NCBI RefSeq assembly: GCF_023652955.1
Contig: NZ_JAKLOY010000003.1
Span: 434,001-498,000 of the forward strand
DNA: 64,000 nucleotides
Direction of reading: 5' to 3'
Source: Geomonas sp. Red32
Lineage (GTDB): Bacteria; Desulfobacterota; Desulfuromonadia; Geobacterales; Geobacteraceae
Shown here: piece after piece, positions 1-9,704 of the stretch
Layout: each line of letters opens with the position of its first letter
Numbering within the stretch: position 1 is the first letter of the stretch
Position numbers and translations under genes: made by a program
The notes under the pieces: generated by a model
Database searches by the model: none
Told to the model about the DNA's origin: nothing
The model's input: only the letters and a program-made list of their open reading frames with translations

Positions 1-1
1 G

Positions 2-235
<234 letters not shown>

Positions 236-265
236 CAGCTTCACCATTCCCCCTCGGACGTTCAA

Positions 266-357
266 GTCCCCCTTTGAAAAAGGGGGATTTAGGGGGATTT
301 GATTTCAGGCAGCCAAGAGGCAAATCCCCCCCGCCCCCCCTTTTTCAAAGGGGGGAG
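266..357. repeat. Pair of inverted F1 palindromic repeats
   Basis: Two copies of the CCCCCTTTGA..AAAGGGGG element with its AGGGGGATTTG tail face each other (266-301 and 321-357), so the whole 90 bp can fold as a long hairpin. The element recurs in intergenic gaps across the window (2272, 6951, 8289, 23346, 27573, 28968, 45199, 45297). Confidence 0.85.
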
Positions 358-399
358 GATCAGGGTTACGATGACAATAAACCTAAGCGAGGTGACATC

Positions 400-2172
400 A
401 TGGCAAAGCTATTCAAAGGCGCGGAATACCTGATCTCCGCAGCAGGCAAGAATGACATCTTTACCCCCGAGGACTTCACCGACGAACAGCGCCAGATCGG
501 CGAGACCACCGAGCAGTTCGTCCTCAACGAGGTGCTTCCGCACCGCGAAAGGCTGGAGGAGAAGGACCTTCCGCTCAACGTGGAGCTGATGAAGAAATGC
601 GGCGAGCTCGGGCTCCTCATGATCGACGCCCCCGAGGAGTACGGCGGGCTCGAGCTCGACAAGGCCACCAGCATGCTGGCCGCCGAGAAGCTGGCCCCGG
701 CCGGCTCCTTCTCGGTCACCTACTCGGCCCACACCGGCATCGGCACCCTGCCGCTCGTTTACTACGGCACCCCGGCGCAGAAGGAGAAGTACCTCGGGAA
801 GATCATCTCCGGAGAGTGGGTCGCCGCCTACTGCCTGACCGAGCCGGGCTCCGGTTCCGACGCCCTCGGCGCCTCGGCCACTGCGCGGCTCTCCGAGGAC
901 GGCAAGCACTACATCCTTAACGGGACCAAGCAGTTCATCACCAACGGCGGTATCGCCAACCTCTACACCGTCTTCGCGAAGATCGACAAGGAGCACTTTA
1001 CCGGCTTCCTGGTCGAGCGCGACACCGAGGGGCTTTCCGTCGGGGCAGAGGAGCACAAGATGGGGGTGCGCGGTTCCTCCACCACCCAGATCATCCTGGA
1101 AGACGCCAAGGTCCCGGTGGAGAACCTCCTGGGCGAGATCGGCAAGGGGCACAAGATCGCCTTCAACGTGCTGAACGTGGGCCGCTTCAAGCTGGGTGCC
1201 GGTGTCACCGGCGCTGCCAAGCGGGCCATCACCGAGGGGATCCGCTACGCCAACGAGAGAAAGGCCTTCGGGGTCCCCATCTCTTCCTTCGGCGCACTGC
1301 AGGAGAAGATCGCCGACGCCAGCGCCGCCATCTTCGCCTCCGAGTCGGTCGTCTACCGCCTGGCAGGCCTGATCGACGACCGCCTCGCCACCATCCCGAA
1401 AGGAACCGAGAACTATTACGAGGCTTACCAGGAAGGGATTGAGGAGTACTCCATCGAGTGCGCCATCGCCAAGGTCTTCTGCTCCGAGGTGCTGGCCGAC
1501 GTGGTCGACCAGGTGGTCCAGATCCACGGCGGCTACGGCTTCATCGCCGAGTACCCGGCGGAGAGCTTCTACCGCGACGAGAGGATCAACCGCATCTGGG
1601 AGGGGACCAACGAGATTAACCGCCTGCTGATCCCCGGCATCATCTTGAAGCGCGCCATGAAAGGCGAGATCCCGCTGCAGAAGGAGGCGATGAAGGCCTT
1701 CGAATCGCTCATGTCTCCTTCCTTCGAGGAGCTGGAGGATGTGCCGTTCGCGGCCGAGAAGGCGCTGGTGGCGGGGCTCAAGCAGGCCTTCCTGGTGCTG
1801 GCAGGCTCCGGCGTCCAGAAGTTTATGAACAACATCAAGGACGAGCAGGAGATTCTCATGGCGGTGGCCGATGTGGCCATCGGAATCTTCGCCATCGAAA
1901 GCGCCGTCTTGCGCGCCGAGAAGATGATGGCCAGCGTGAGCGAGGCCAAGCGGAAGTCGGTCGAGTCGGCGGTGAAGATCTTTGCCTTCAACGCCTCCGA
2001 GAAAGCCGCCACCGCCGCCAAGCGGGCCGCCTACTACATCGAGTCGGGCGACAACCTGACCATGCTTTTGGCCGGTATCCGCCGCTTCACCAAGTACGAC
2101 GCCAGCGGCCTTCTGCAGGCCAAGCGCCAGTTGGCTGCGGCCGCCATCGAGGCGGAGAAGCACGTGTTCTAA
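400..2172 (+). CDS. Acyl-CoA dehydrogenase, long form (590 aa)
   Basis: FAD enzyme that oxidises acyl-CoA to 2-enoyl-CoA and passes electrons to ETF. The ATG at 400 follows AGCGAGGTGA; the open frame upstream of it runs through a repeat, so it is not coding. Seen: AYCLTEPGSGSDA near residue 142 (FAD/acyl-CoA contact), FITNGG, GVRGSSTTQI, GGYGFIAEYPAE and WEGTNEINRLLI near residue 400. About 590 residues instead of the usual 380 means an extra C-terminal helical domain of some 160 residues, as in the VLCAD / Bacillus FadE type. That suggests medium- or long-chain substrates (inference). It follows a thiolase on the same strand. Confidence 0.93.
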   Translation: MAKLFKGAEYLISAAGKNDIFTPEDFTDEQRQIGETTEQFVLNEVLPHRERLEEKDLPLNVELMKKCGELGLLMIDAPEEYGGLELDKATSMLAAEKLAPAGSFSVTYSAHTGIGTLPLVYYGTPAQKEKYLGKIISGEWVAAYCLTEPGSGSDALGASATARLSEDGKHYILNGTKQFITNGGIANLYTVFAKIDKEHFTGFLVERDTEGLSVGAEEHKMGVRGSSTTQIILEDAKVPVENLLGEIGKGHKIAFNVLNVGRFKLGAGVTGAAKRAITEGIRYANERKAFGVPISSFGALQEKIADASAAIFASESVVYRLAGLIDDRLATIPKGTENYYEAYQEGIEEYSIECAIAKVFCSEVLADVVDQVVQIHGGYGFIAEYPAESFYRDERINRIWEGTNEINRLLIPGIILKRAMKGEIPLQKEAMKAFESLMSPSFEELEDVPFAAEKALVAGLKQAFLVLAGSGVQKFMNNIKDEQEILMAVADVAIGIFAIESAVLRAEKMMASVSEAKRKSVESAVKIFAFNASEKAATAAKRAAYYIESGDNLTMLLAGIRRFTKYDASGLLQAKRQLAAAAIEAEKHVF

Positions 2173-2184
2173 AAAGAGAAGTCG

Positions 2185-2311
2185 AAGTATCCCCTCTCCC
2201 CCGGGAGAGGGGTCTTTAGGTCCCCCCCCCGGGAGAGATGCCACTAGGTCCCCCCCCGGAGAGGGGCCACTAGGTCCCCCCCCTTGTCAAAGGGGGGAGA
2301 GGGGGGATTTG
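2185..2311. repeat. Degenerate GC-rich repeat cluster ending in an F1 palindrome
   Basis: Several CCCC..GGGG blocks alternate with the phrase CTAGGTCCCCC (2219, 2245, 2271), ending in an F1 copy (2272-2311, CCCTTGTCAAAGGGGGG). No gene is visible here. Confidence 0.7.
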
Positions 2312-2362
2312 CTTCTGGGCCGGCGACAACCTCCCTCGCCCGCAACGTGGAGTCCCAAGCCT

Positions 2363-3304
2363 ATGCGACAGCACACGGTAACCACCCCCTACATGGTCGG
2401 GGAAGTCCACTTCTACACTGCCGAGACCGAAAGGGGGCTGGCCCTCTTCGACACCGGCCCTCCCACCCGTGAAGGCGAGCTCGCCCTCTGCTCGAGCGTC
2501 GACCTGAGTCGCCTCAAGTACCTTTTCATCAGCCACTGTCACGTCGACCACTACGGCCTGGTCAACTTCATCCTCGATAACAGCTCCGCGGACGTCTACA
2601 TCCCCCGCCAGGACGCCATCAAGCTCGAACGGCACGACGAGCGGATCGCTGGCATCACCAGGCTCCTGCTCGATTGCGGCTTTTCCAAGAAGTTCGTGTT
2701 GGGGCTGCGGGACTCGTACCAGGCGCACAAGGTCTTCCCGGAACGTCCCAGGTGGTACCGGGTAGTGGAAGAGTCGCCTGAGATAGCCGAGCTCGGCATC
2801 GAGTGGTTTGCCGCCCCCGGCCATTCCCAAAGCGACCTGGTTTATCTGACCGGCGACTGTGCCGTGACCGGCGACCTGCTGCTGAGAAACATCTTCCAGG
2901 CGCCCCTTCTTGACATCGATCTGGACAACTTTTCCCGGCGCTTCCGGAACTACGACGCCTACTGCGACTCCCTCGTCAAGCTCGCCACCCTGCGGGGAAA
3001 GCGGATCATGCCGGGGCATCGCGACTCCGTTGACGGGGTCGACGAGGCCATTGTTTTCTACGTGACCACCCTCCTCGAACGCTCCGCGCGTCTCCTGCCC
3101 TACCGGGGGATCCCGGTGGCGGAGATGGTGGACCGGATCTTCCAGGGGAGGATCACCGATCCTTTCCACCTCTACCTAAAGGCTTCGGAGATGGTCTTCA
3201 TGCTGGACTTCATCGAACAGCCATCCCAGCTCAGGTCCTCCCTGGAGCGGATCGGGCTCTTCGACAGGGTCGCCGAACCTTTCAATGTTGTGGCCGCCGG
3301 GTAG
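2363..3304 (+). CDS. MBL-fold metallo-hydrolase
   Basis: Protein of 313 residues. The metal-binding signature SHCHVDHYG (HxHxDH) is at about residues 56-64. GHSQSDLVYLTGD (third His, bridging Asp region) and MPGHRDSVDG (last His) follow in the order expected for the metallo-beta-lactamase fold. The family contains hydrolases of thioesters, glyoxalase II-like enzymes and others, so the substrate is open; among acyl-CoA genes a thioesterase role is possible (inference). I chose the ATG at 2363 because the upstream frame is repeat sequence and the beta-strand HTVTTPYMVGEVHFY starts right after it. It ends 16 bp before the next gene, so the two are probably co-transcribed. Confidence 0.85.
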   Translation: MRQHTVTTPYMVGEVHFYTAETERGLALFDTGPPTREGELALCSSVDLSRLKYLFISHCHVDHYGLVNFILDNSSADVYIPRQDAIKLERHDERIAGITRLLLDCGFSKKFVLGLRDSYQAHKVFPERPRWYRVVEESPEIAELGIEWFAAPGHSQSDLVYLTGDCAVTGDLLLRNIFQAPLLDIDLDNFSRRFRNYDAYCDSLVKLATLRGKRIMPGHRDSVDGVDEAIVFYVTTLLERSARLLPYRGIPVAEMVDRIFQGRITDPFHLYLKASEMVFMLDFIEQPSQLRSSLERIGLFDRVAEPFNVVAAG

Positions 3305-3320
3305 CCAAGGGAGAAACACC

Positions 3321-5321
3321 ATGCACGACCCTCTTTTTCAACCGATCACCATCAACCGCCTGGAGGTCAAAAACCGGATCTTCATGCCGGCCATGCACCT
3401 CAACATGGCCGCCAACTACGCCGTTGGGGATAGGTTGGTCGATTTCTACGCGGAGCGCGCCCGCGGGGGGGCGGGGCTCATTACGGTCGGCTATGCCACC
3501 GTGGACGAGCACTCCGGCAATCCCGGCAACATCGGCGCCCACAAGGACATCTATCTCCCCGGACTCACCCGGTTGGCCGCCGCTATCAAGGAGAACGGCG
3601 CCCGCTCGTCGGTGCAGTTGAACCATGCTGGCCGCTATAACCACTCGATGCTGATGGGGGGACGCCAGCCGGTGGCACCTTCGGCGATCGCCTCGCGGTT
3701 GACTCGCGAGACCCCAAAGGAGCTGGAGGCCGACGAGATCGCCGCCATCGTGGAGAGCTTCGCCCAGGCGGCGCGGCGGGTGAAGGAGGCCGGCTTCGAC
3801 GCGGTCGAGATCCTCTCCGGGACCGGCTACCTGATCAGCGAATTCCTCTCCCCGCTCACCAACAAGCGGACCGATGGCTACGGCGGCTCCTTCGACAACC
3901 GGATCCGCTTCGGGCTGGAGGTGGTGGGGGCGGTCCGCGCCGCGGTGGGAGCGGACTTCCCGCTGGTGGTGAGGATGAACGGCAACGAGTTCATGAAAAA
4001 CGGCTCCAGCCGCGAAGAGCTCGTCGAGTACGCAGTGAGATTGGCCGAGGCCGGGGTCGACGCGCTCTGCATCAACGTCGGCTGGCACGAGGCGCAGGTC
4101 CCACAGATCGTCGCAGAGGTGCCGCGCGGTGTCTTCGCCTACCTGGCCCGCGGCGTCAAGGAAAGGGTTGCCATCCCCATCATCGCCAGCCACCGCATTA
4201 ACGATCCTGCCGTCGCCCGGGAGCTTCTGGAGGAGGGATGCTGCGACATGATAGCCATCGGCCGCGCCTTGATCGCCGATCCCTTCTTCCCGGAAAAAGC
4301 ACGCCAGCGGCGCGAGGAGGAGATCGTCCACTGTGTCGCCTGCGGGCAGGGATGTTTCGACAACCTCTTCAAGCTGCGGGCGGTGGAATGTCTCTGCAAT
4401 CCGAAGGCTGGCTACGAGAAGTCGCGGGCGGTGACCGCTGCCGAGACTCCCCGTAAGGTCATGGTCATCGGGGGCGGGGCCGCCGGGATGACCGCCGCTC
4501 TTACCGCCGCCGAACGCGGCCACCGGGTGACCCTTCACGAGCGGAGCGGCAGGCTCGGCGGCCAGCTCCTTTTGGCCGGGGCTCCTCCGGGACGCGAAGA
4601 ATTCCTGGAACTGGCCCGCGACCTTGACCACCAGGTTGCCTTATCCAGCATAACCGTCAGGCTGGGCTCTGAAGTAGATGCCGCTCTGCTCGATGCCGAG
4701 GCTCCCGATGCCGTGGTGCTTGCCACCGGCGGTGAGCCGGTGCGTCCCCCCATACCGGGCGCATCGCTTCCCCATGTGCTGCAGGCTTGGGATATCCTGA
4801 AGGGGAGGAAGGTATCGGGGAAACGGGTGGCGGTTATCGGCGGCGGGGCGGTCGGCATCGAGACCGCGCTGATGCTGGCGGAACAGGGAACCCTTTCCGG
4901 CGACGCGCTCAAGTTCCTCCTGGTGCATGGCGCGGAGACCCCGGAATCCCTCTATGCCCTCGCCACCCGCGGAAGCAAAGAGGTCACCGTGATCGAGATG
5001 CTGGACGAGATGGGTACCAACTTCGGCAAGAGCACCCGCTGGGGAATGATGCAGGACGTGGAGAGGTTCGGGGTCAGGAGCAAGCTGAAGGCGAGGGTGG
5101 TGGAGATCACCGCCGAATGCGTGACAATCGAAGTGGACGGCGTTGCCGAAGAGATCCCCGCAGACACTGTCGTTCTGGCCGTCGGCACCCGCCGCCATGC
5201 CCCGCTGGTGGAGGTGCTGGAGGCCAGGGGAATCCCATTCGAGGTGGTCGGCGACGCAACGAAACCCGCCATGGTATTCGACGCCATCCACGCCGGCTTC
5301 GCCGCCGGAAGGAAGCTGTAA
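3321..5321 (+). CDS. NADH:flavin oxidoreductase / 2,4-dienoyl-CoA reductase-like Fe-S flavoenzyme
   Basis: Protein of 666 residues with the FadH/trimethylamine-dehydrogenase layout. An Old Yellow Enzyme-type FMN barrel (residues 1-330; EFLSPLTNKRTDGYGGS is diagnostic) is followed by a Cys cluster CVACGQGCFDN plus CLCNPKAG near residues 338-358 for a [4Fe-4S] centre. An FAD domain with VIGGGAAGM (about 380) and a pyridine-nucleotide domain with VIGGGAVGIE (about 504) complete it. The family reduces 2,4-dienoyl-CoA or other enone/enoyl thioesters, which suits an acyl-CoA island; the true substrate is unknown. The start is ATG 3321 after GGGAGAAACACC. Confidence 0.9.
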   Translation: MHDPLFQPITINRLEVKNRIFMPAMHLNMAANYAVGDRLVDFYAERARGGAGLITVGYATVDEHSGNPGNIGAHKDIYLPGLTRLAAAIKENGARSSVQLNHAGRYNHSMLMGGRQPVAPSAIASRLTRETPKELEADEIAAIVESFAQAARRVKEAGFDAVEILSGTGYLISEFLSPLTNKRTDGYGGSFDNRIRFGLEVVGAVRAAVGADFPLVVRMNGNEFMKNGSSREELVEYAVRLAEAGVDALCINVGWHEAQVPQIVAEVPRGVFAYLARGVKERVAIPIIASHRINDPAVARELLEEGCCDMIAIGRALIADPFFPEKARQRREEEIVHCVACGQGCFDNLFKLRAVECLCNPKAGYEKSRAVTAAETPRKVMVIGGGAAGMTAALTAAERGHRVTLHERSGRLGGQLLLAGAPPGREEFLELARDLDHQVALSSITVRLGSEVDAALLDAEAPDAVVLATGGEPVRPPIPGASLPHVLQAWDILKGRKVSGKRVAVIGGGAVGIETALMLAEQGTLSGDALKFLLVHGAETPESLYALATRGSKEVTVIEMLDEMGTNFGKSTRWGMMQDVERFGVRSKLKARVVEITAECVTIEVDGVAEEIPADTVVLAVGTRRHAPLVEVLEARGIPFEVVGDATKPAMVFDAIHAGFAAGRKL

Positions 5322-5325
5322 TCGT

Positions 5326-5463
5326 CCCCCCTCCCCTGGAGGGAGGGGGCTAGGGGGTGGGGGAAGCTTCGACCAAGTACCGAAGCCGGCCTCCCCCCCA
5401 CCCGCCTTCGCACCATGCTTCGGCGGGGAGGCCCTGACCCTTCCCCTCAAAGGGGGAGGGAAC
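5326..5463. repeat. F2 repeat (about 110-140 bp, GC-rich, inverted ends)
   Basis: It starts CCCTCCCCTGGAGGGAGGGG, has a centre with GAAGC..CCGGCCTCCCC, and ends CCTCAAAGGGGGAGGGAA. The ends are mutually inverted and each contains its own small hairpin. Full copies also lie at 8345, 11914, 13061 and 25526; half copies lie at 18836 and 27522. Confidence 0.85.
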
Positions 5464-5484
5464 TAAAACTAAGGAGCAATAGAC

Positions 5485-6036
5485 ATGAGAATTCTGCTGG
5501 CGCTTTTGATAACCCTTTTGATGGCCGGGATCGCTCCGGCCAAGGAAATCGCCGGGGTCGCCATCGAACCGACCGTAACCGTCGACCATCATGCCCTCAA
5601 CCTCAACGGCAGCGGCATCCGGAAGAAGTTCTTCGTCAAGGTCTACATCGGTTCCCTCTACGCCACCAAAAAGCTCAGCACCGCCGCCGAAGCGCTGCGC
5701 GATCCGGGCGACAAACTGATCCGGATGAACTTCCTGTACTCCAAGGTGGGCAAAGAGAAGATCATCGAAGCCTTCCGCGAGGGATTCGCCAACAACACGC
5801 CGGCCATTGCCAACTCGGTCGAGGTCAAGCGCTTCCTGTCCCTCTTCACCGACGACTTCGTGCGTGGTGACACGGTGGACATCTATCTGGGCGCCGGCGG
5901 CAAGGTGAGCGTAAAGCACAACGGCAAGGCGATGGGGAGTGTGTCGTCGCCCCAGCTCGGGCCGGCCATTCTCGCCATCTACCTTGGCAACAAACCCGCC
6001 GACGATGATCTCAAGGCGGGGATGCTCGGCCACTAA
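5485..6036 (+). CDS. Secreted chalcone-isomerase-like protein
   Basis: Protein of 183 residues with a clear signal peptide (MRILLALLITLLMAGIAPAK), then IAGVAIEPTVTVD and GSGIRKKFFVKVYIGSLYA. This last motif is typical of the bacterial periplasmic chalcone-isomerase-like family (often a fatty-acid-binding fold rather than an enzyme). The role is not established; fatty-acid or lipid binding in the periplasm is an inference from fold and neighbours. It is followed after 15 bp by an alpha/beta hydrolase, so the pair looks co-transcribed. The RBS AAGGAGC lies before ATG 5485. Confidence 0.85.
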   Translation: MRILLALLITLLMAGIAPAKEIAGVAIEPTVTVDHHALNLNGSGIRKKFFVKVYIGSLYATKKLSTAAEALRDPGDKLIRMNFLYSKVGKEKIIEAFREGFANNTPAIANSVEVKRFLSLFTDDFVRGDTVDIYLGAGGKVSVKHNGKAMGSVSSPQLGPAILAIYLGNKPADDDLKAGMLGH

Positions 6037-6051
6037 CCGGGCCGTAAGCTC

Positions 6052-6969
6052 ATGGTCCGCCAACCGATAGCGGTTCCGCTTCCCACCGGGGACAACCTCC
6101 ACCTGCTGAGGTTGTGTGGCGACCCGCGGGGACCGGTGGTGTTCATGCTGCACGGCGCCATCGAGAGCGGCCGGATTTTTTACTCCGGCTCCGGTAAGGG
6201 GCTCGCTCCCTTCTTGGCCCGCCAGGGATTCGACGTCTACGTGGCCGACCTCCGCGGGCGGGGCGAAAGCACCCCGGCTATCGGGCGCGGTTCCCGGTTC
6301 GGCCAGACCGAGGCGATTACCGAGGATATACCGGCGCTCATCGAGGCGATCATGAAGCTGCGCGGCCCGGTTCCCCAGCAGTGGGTGGCCCATTCCTGGG
6401 GAGGGATCATCCTCTCCTCGGTGCTGGCGCGTTTCCCAAGGTATCTCGATACGGTGAGCTCGCTCGTTTATTTCGGGAGCAAGCGGACGGTGAGGGTGGC
6501 AAATTTCGAGCGGTTGGTGAAGGTGGATCTGATGTGGAATGGCCTCTGCCACTTGGTGACGGCGGCCGCCGGCTACCTTCCCGCCCGCAGGATGGGGATC
6601 GGCTCGGAGAGCGAGACCAGGAAGTCCCATCGGCAGAGCTCTGAGTGGGTGCGCAAGGACGCCTGGGTCGATTCGGACGACGGCTTCGACTACGGAGCGG
6701 TGATCCGGCAGTTGAGGCTTCCACCTGCCTGGTACCTGGCCGGGAAGAACGACGGCGCGCTGGGGCACCCGGAGGATGTCAGGAGGTTCATGGAGTCGGC
6801 GGGGAAGCAGGCACGCCGGTTTACGGTGCTCGCGAAGGCAAATGGCAACCTGCACGACTATGGACACATCGACATGCTGACCCACCGCGACGCAGACAAG
6901 GACCACTTTCCGCAGGTCCTTGAGTGGCTCAGGCAACATGCTGCTACCCATCCCCTGTCCCCCCTTTGA
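6052..6969 (+). CDS. Alpha/beta hydrolase
   Basis: Protein of 305 residues. It shows the oxyanion-hole HG motif ([10 protein letters not shown], about residue 27), DLRGRGES, the nucleophile elbow AHSWGG (about residue 110) and a late GHID carrying the probable catalytic His. No signal peptide is visible, so it is probably cytoplasmic. The family covers esterases, thioesterases and C-C hydrolases; I cannot name the substrate. It follows the chalcone-isomerase-like gene by 15 bp. Confidence 0.85.
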   Translation: MVRQPIAVPLPTGDNLHLLRLCGDPRGPVVFMLHGAIESGRIFYSGSGKGLAPFLARQGFDVYVADLRGRGESTPAIGRGSRFGQTEAITEDIPALIEAIMKLRGPVPQQWVAHSWGGIILSSVLARFPRYLDTVSSLVYFGSKRTVRVANFERLVKVDLMWNGLCHLVTAAAGYLPARRMGIGSESETRKSHRQSSEWVRKDAWVDSDDGFDYGAVIRQLRLPPAWYLAGKNDGALGHPEDVRRFMESAGKQARRFTVLAKANGNLHDYGHIDMLTHRDADKDHFPQVLEWLRQHAATHPLSPL

Positions 6970-6982
6970 CAAGGGGGGGACC
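6951..6982. repeat. F1 palindromic repeat overlapping the hydrolase 3' end
   Basis: CCCTGTCCCCCTTTGACAAGGGGGGG. It overlaps the last codons of the upstream hydrolase, so the C-terminal residues (HPLSPL) are contributed by the repeat. Confidence 0.75.
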
Positions 6983-7087
6983 TGAATATTCATGGATGGG
7001 GTGAAGGGGACTGGCTCCGTTAGGTGCCTGGCCCCCTGTCCGGCCTGTCCCCCAGTCCGGCAAACGAGGCAAGAGAAGGAGACCGAT

Positions 7088-7471
7088 ATGAAAGAGCACA
7101 ACACTGAAATAGAGTTGAGATTCGCGGACCTGGACGCCTACGGGCATGTGAACAGCGCCGTCTATTTTACCTATCTGGAGACCGCCCGCGTGAAGCTGAT
7201 GGGTGACGAGTTTCTCGAGGCCACCCGCAATAACGTCTACCTGGTGGTGGCGCGCGCCGAGTGCGAGTACAAGCGCCCGATCGTCCTCTTCCAGAAGGTG
7301 ATGGCGACCCTGTGGCTGGATCGGGTAGGTTCGAGCAGCTTCGAGATTGCGTACCGTCTGCACGACGGCCAGGACACTGTCTACGCCACCGCGCGCACTA
7401 CCATGGTCTGTATCGACAAAACGAGCGGAGCTCCGGTTCCGGTCCCCGAAAGTATCAGGGCTCTGGCCTGA
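7088..7471 (+). CDS. Hotdog-fold acyl-CoA thioesterase (4HBT/YbgC type)
   Basis: Protein of 127 residues. LRFADLDAYGHVNSAVYFTYLETAR is the 4-hydroxybenzoyl-CoA thioesterase signature, with the catalytic Asp in DLDAYGHVN near residue 16. Such enzymes hydrolyse acyl-CoA to free acid and CoA. ATG 7088 has AGAGAAGGAG 6 bp upstream; the open frame before it is non-coding spacer. The enoyl-CoA hydratase starts 29 bp after the stop, suggesting one transcript. Confidence 0.9.
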   Translation: MKEHNTEIELRFADLDAYGHVNSAVYFTYLETARVKLMGDEFLEATRNNVYLVVARAECEYKRPIVLFQKVMATLWLDRVGSSSFEIAYRLHDGQDTVYATARTTMVCIDKTSGAPVPVPESIRALA

Positions 7472-7500
7472 CCGTTTCGCAACAGAAGGAGAATGTAGTT

Positions 7501-8277
7501 ATGAGCAACTCCCAGGAGATCCTGAGCCAGTGCGAGGGGGGGATCCTCACCCTTTGCTTCAATCGGCCTGACAAGAAGAATGCGCTGAACCTGAGCATGT
7601 ATCGTGAGCTTTCCGAGAGGCTCAGAAGCGCCGACGGGGATGACAGTGTGCGGGTCATCCTCTTGACCGGTTCCGGCGATTCCTTCACCAGCGGCAACGA
7701 TCTCGCCGATTTTCTCGCCTCGCCTCCCACCGGGAACGACAGCCCGGTCATGCAGTTCCTGCTGGCCATCAGCGAAGCTCGCAAGCCGATTGTGGCGGCG
7801 GTGAATGGTGCGGCGGTCGGTGTCGGGGTAACCATGCTCCTCCACTGCGACCTCGTCTATGCGGCGCAAGGCGCGGCCTTCCAGATGCCGTTCGTGAACC
7901 TGGGGCTTTGCCCCGAGGCGGGCTCCACGCTGCTGCTGCCGCGCATGATGGGGCACCAGCGGGCGGCGGAGCTCCTTCTCCTGGGAGAGACTTTTACGGC
8001 TCAGACCGCACGGGAGGTCGGTATCGTCTCCGAGGTCCATCCTGATGAGAATCTGGCTGCAGTGGCCAGGGATAAGGCTGTGAAGCTCGCGGCCCAGCCG
8101 GCGGCCTCGGTCCGGCTCGCCAAGTCGCTTTTGAAGCGCGAATACCGGGTAGGGCTCAAGGAGACCATCGTGGAAGAAGGGGCCCAGTTCATGAAGCGGC
8201 TCGCCTCCCCGGAAGCGGCGGAAGCGCTGCAGGCCTTCATGCAGCGGCGGCAGCCGGATTTTTCCAAGTTCAGTTGA
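7501..8277 (+). CDS. Enoyl-CoA hydratase/isomerase
   Basis: Crotonase-fold protein of 258 residues. FNRPDKKNALNLSMY, the first oxyanion-hole stretch TSGNDLADF, VAAVNGAAVGVGVTMLLHCD and the helix PEAGSTLLLPRMMG are all present. The position of the usual first catalytic Glu is hydrophobic (MPFVNLGL), while the second acidic residue is kept (PEAGS). It could therefore act as an isomerase (PaaG/ECI-like) rather than a classical hydratase (inference). Start ATG 7501 has an AGAAGGAG RBS. Confidence 0.88.
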   Translation: MSNSQEILSQCEGGILTLCFNRPDKKNALNLSMYRELSERLRSADGDDSVRVILLTGSGDSFTSGNDLADFLASPPTGNDSPVMQFLLAISEARKPIVAAVNGAAVGVGVTMLLHCDLVYAAQGAAFQMPFVNLGLCPEAGSTLLLPRMMGHQRAAELLLLGETFTAQTAREVGIVSEVHPDENLAAVARDKAVKLAAQPAASVRLAKSLLKREYRVGLKETIVEEGAQFMKRLASPEAAEALQAFMQRRQPDFSKFS

Positions 8278-8288
8278 CTTCGGAAAGG

Positions 8289-8325
8289 CAAATCCCCCCT
8301 GTCCCCCCTTCGCAAAGGGGGGAAC
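8289..8325. repeat. F1 palindromic repeat
   Basis: CAAATCCCCCCTGTCCCCCC then TTCGCAAAGGGGGG, the minus orientation of the F1 element. Confidence 0.8.
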
Positions 8326-8344
8326 CGTAAGCCGACGTACAAGG

Positions 8345-8453
8345 TTCCCCCTCCCCTGGAGGGAGGGGGCGAGGGGGTGGGGGAAGCTTCCATTGGGTGC
8401 CGTACTCCGGCCTCCCCCCCACCCTGACCCTCCCCCTCAAGGGGGGAGGGAAG
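8345..8453. repeat. F2 repeat
   Basis: A full copy of the F2 element between the hydratase and the Fe-S protein gene, 37 bp before that gene's start. Confidence 0.85.
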
Positions 8454-8489
8454 GCAATTGTAAGTTGTTTAAAGAGGACTGGAGACTTT

Positions 8490-9680
8490 ATGGGGCATCA
8501 CCTCGGTTCTAAGAGCAGTTTGGTCCCGCTGATCGACCGGTTGAACATGTTTCCGGTTGGGCTGGTGGACAACGAAAAGCTGCGCGAGATCCTTTCGCTT
8601 CTCTTCGACGAGCGCGAGGCCTTCGTCGCCTCCCGTTTTCCGCTGGAGGAGGCCACCCTTTCCGAGCTCGTGAAGCTGACCGGCATTCCCGCCGGCGAAC
8701 TGGCACTCATCCTCGACCGCATGGCGGACAAGGGGCTTTTGATGGACATGCCGTACAACGGCGTGACCTACTACCTGCTGGTTCCCGGCCTGATCGGTTT
8801 CTTCGAGTTCACCTTCATGAAGAACCGGACCGACCTCCCCCAGGAGCGGATCGCCCGCCTGATGTCGGAGTACATGCACGACCAGAACGGAAGAGGGCAG
8901 GGGGACGAGTTCTTCGGCTCCAAGACTCCGCTTACCCGCTCGCTCGTCTATGAGGAGCACATCCCGGTCACCTCCGAGATCGTCAGCTACGAGAGCACCC
9001 GCCAGATCATCATTGACGCCGGTGGCGGTGCCGTCGGCCTTTGCTTCTGCCGCCATAAGAAGGAGCACCTCGGCCAGAGCTGCAAGAAAGGTGCTCCGGT
9101 GGAGGAGATCTGCATCTCCCTCGGTGCCGCCGCCAAGTTCTTCTGCCGACGCGGATTCGCCGAGCGCAAGAGCGTCGACGAGCTCCTGGAGATCCTCGAC
9201 CGCGCCCGCTCCTTCAACCTCACCTTCGTTACCGATAACATCCGGCAGAAACCGTCCTTCATCTGCAGTTGCTGCGGCTGCTGCTGCGAGTTGATGGCCG
9301 GCGTTCAGCACGGTTTCCATGAGGGGGTAGGGAAGACCGGCTTCACTGCGGTCATCGATCCCAAACGCTGCAGCTACTGCGGAGCCTGCTTCTCCTCCTG
9401 CAACGTGAAGGCAATCGGCCAGCCGAAGGGAGTGAAATTCACTGAGCGGACCGGGCGCTATGCAGCGATCAAGGAGGATGTTTGCCTCGGCTGTGCCGCC
9501 TGCATCACCGCCTGCCCGGTCGGCGCAATTTCCATGGTGCCGAAGGCGGATCGCCCACTCCCGCCGCTTAAACGCCACGATCTCTACCGCCAGATCCTCA
9601 AGGAGAAGGGGCGGCTCACCCCCTACGTGATCAGCGGAATCAAGAAGAAAATCAGGAGCTTTCTCCCCGGCAAGGGATGA
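8490..9680 (+). CDS. Fe-S protein with N-terminal winged-helix-like part and two [4Fe-4S] clusters
   Basis: Protein of 396 residues. The N-terminal part (about 1-100) looks like a small helix-turn-helix domain (LSELVKLTGIPAGELALILDRMADKGLL). The middle holds a Cys-rich stretch (FCRHKKEHLGQSC, then CSCCGCCCELMAG near residue 270). The C-terminal part is a dicluster ferredoxin: CSYCGACFSSCNVKA and CLGCAACITACPVGA. A redox partner for the acyl-CoA dehydrogenase starting 24 bp downstream is a reasonable inference. No enzyme activity can be assigned. Start ATG 8490 follows GGACTGGAGACTTT. Confidence 0.8.
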   Translation: MGHHLGSKSSLVPLIDRLNMFPVGLVDNEKLREILSLLFDEREAFVASRFPLEEATLSELVKLTGIPAGELALILDRMADKGLLMDMPYNGVTYYLLVPGLIGFFEFTFMKNRTDLPQERIARLMSEYMHDQNGRGQGDEFFGSKTPLTRSLVYEEHIPVTSEIVSYESTRQIIIDAGGGAVGLCFCRHKKEHLGQSCKKGAPVEEICISLGAAAKFFCRRGFAERKSVDELLEILDRARSFNLTFVTDNIRQKPSFICSCCGCCCELMAGVQHGFHEGVGKTGFTAVIDPKRCSYCGACFSSCNVKAIGQPKGVKFTERTGRYAAIKEDVCLGCAACITACPVGAISMVPKADRPLPPLKRHDLYRQILKEKGRLTPYVISGIKKKIRSFLPGKG

Positions 9681-9704
9681 GATTGCGATGCAAGGAGAGA
9701 TGAC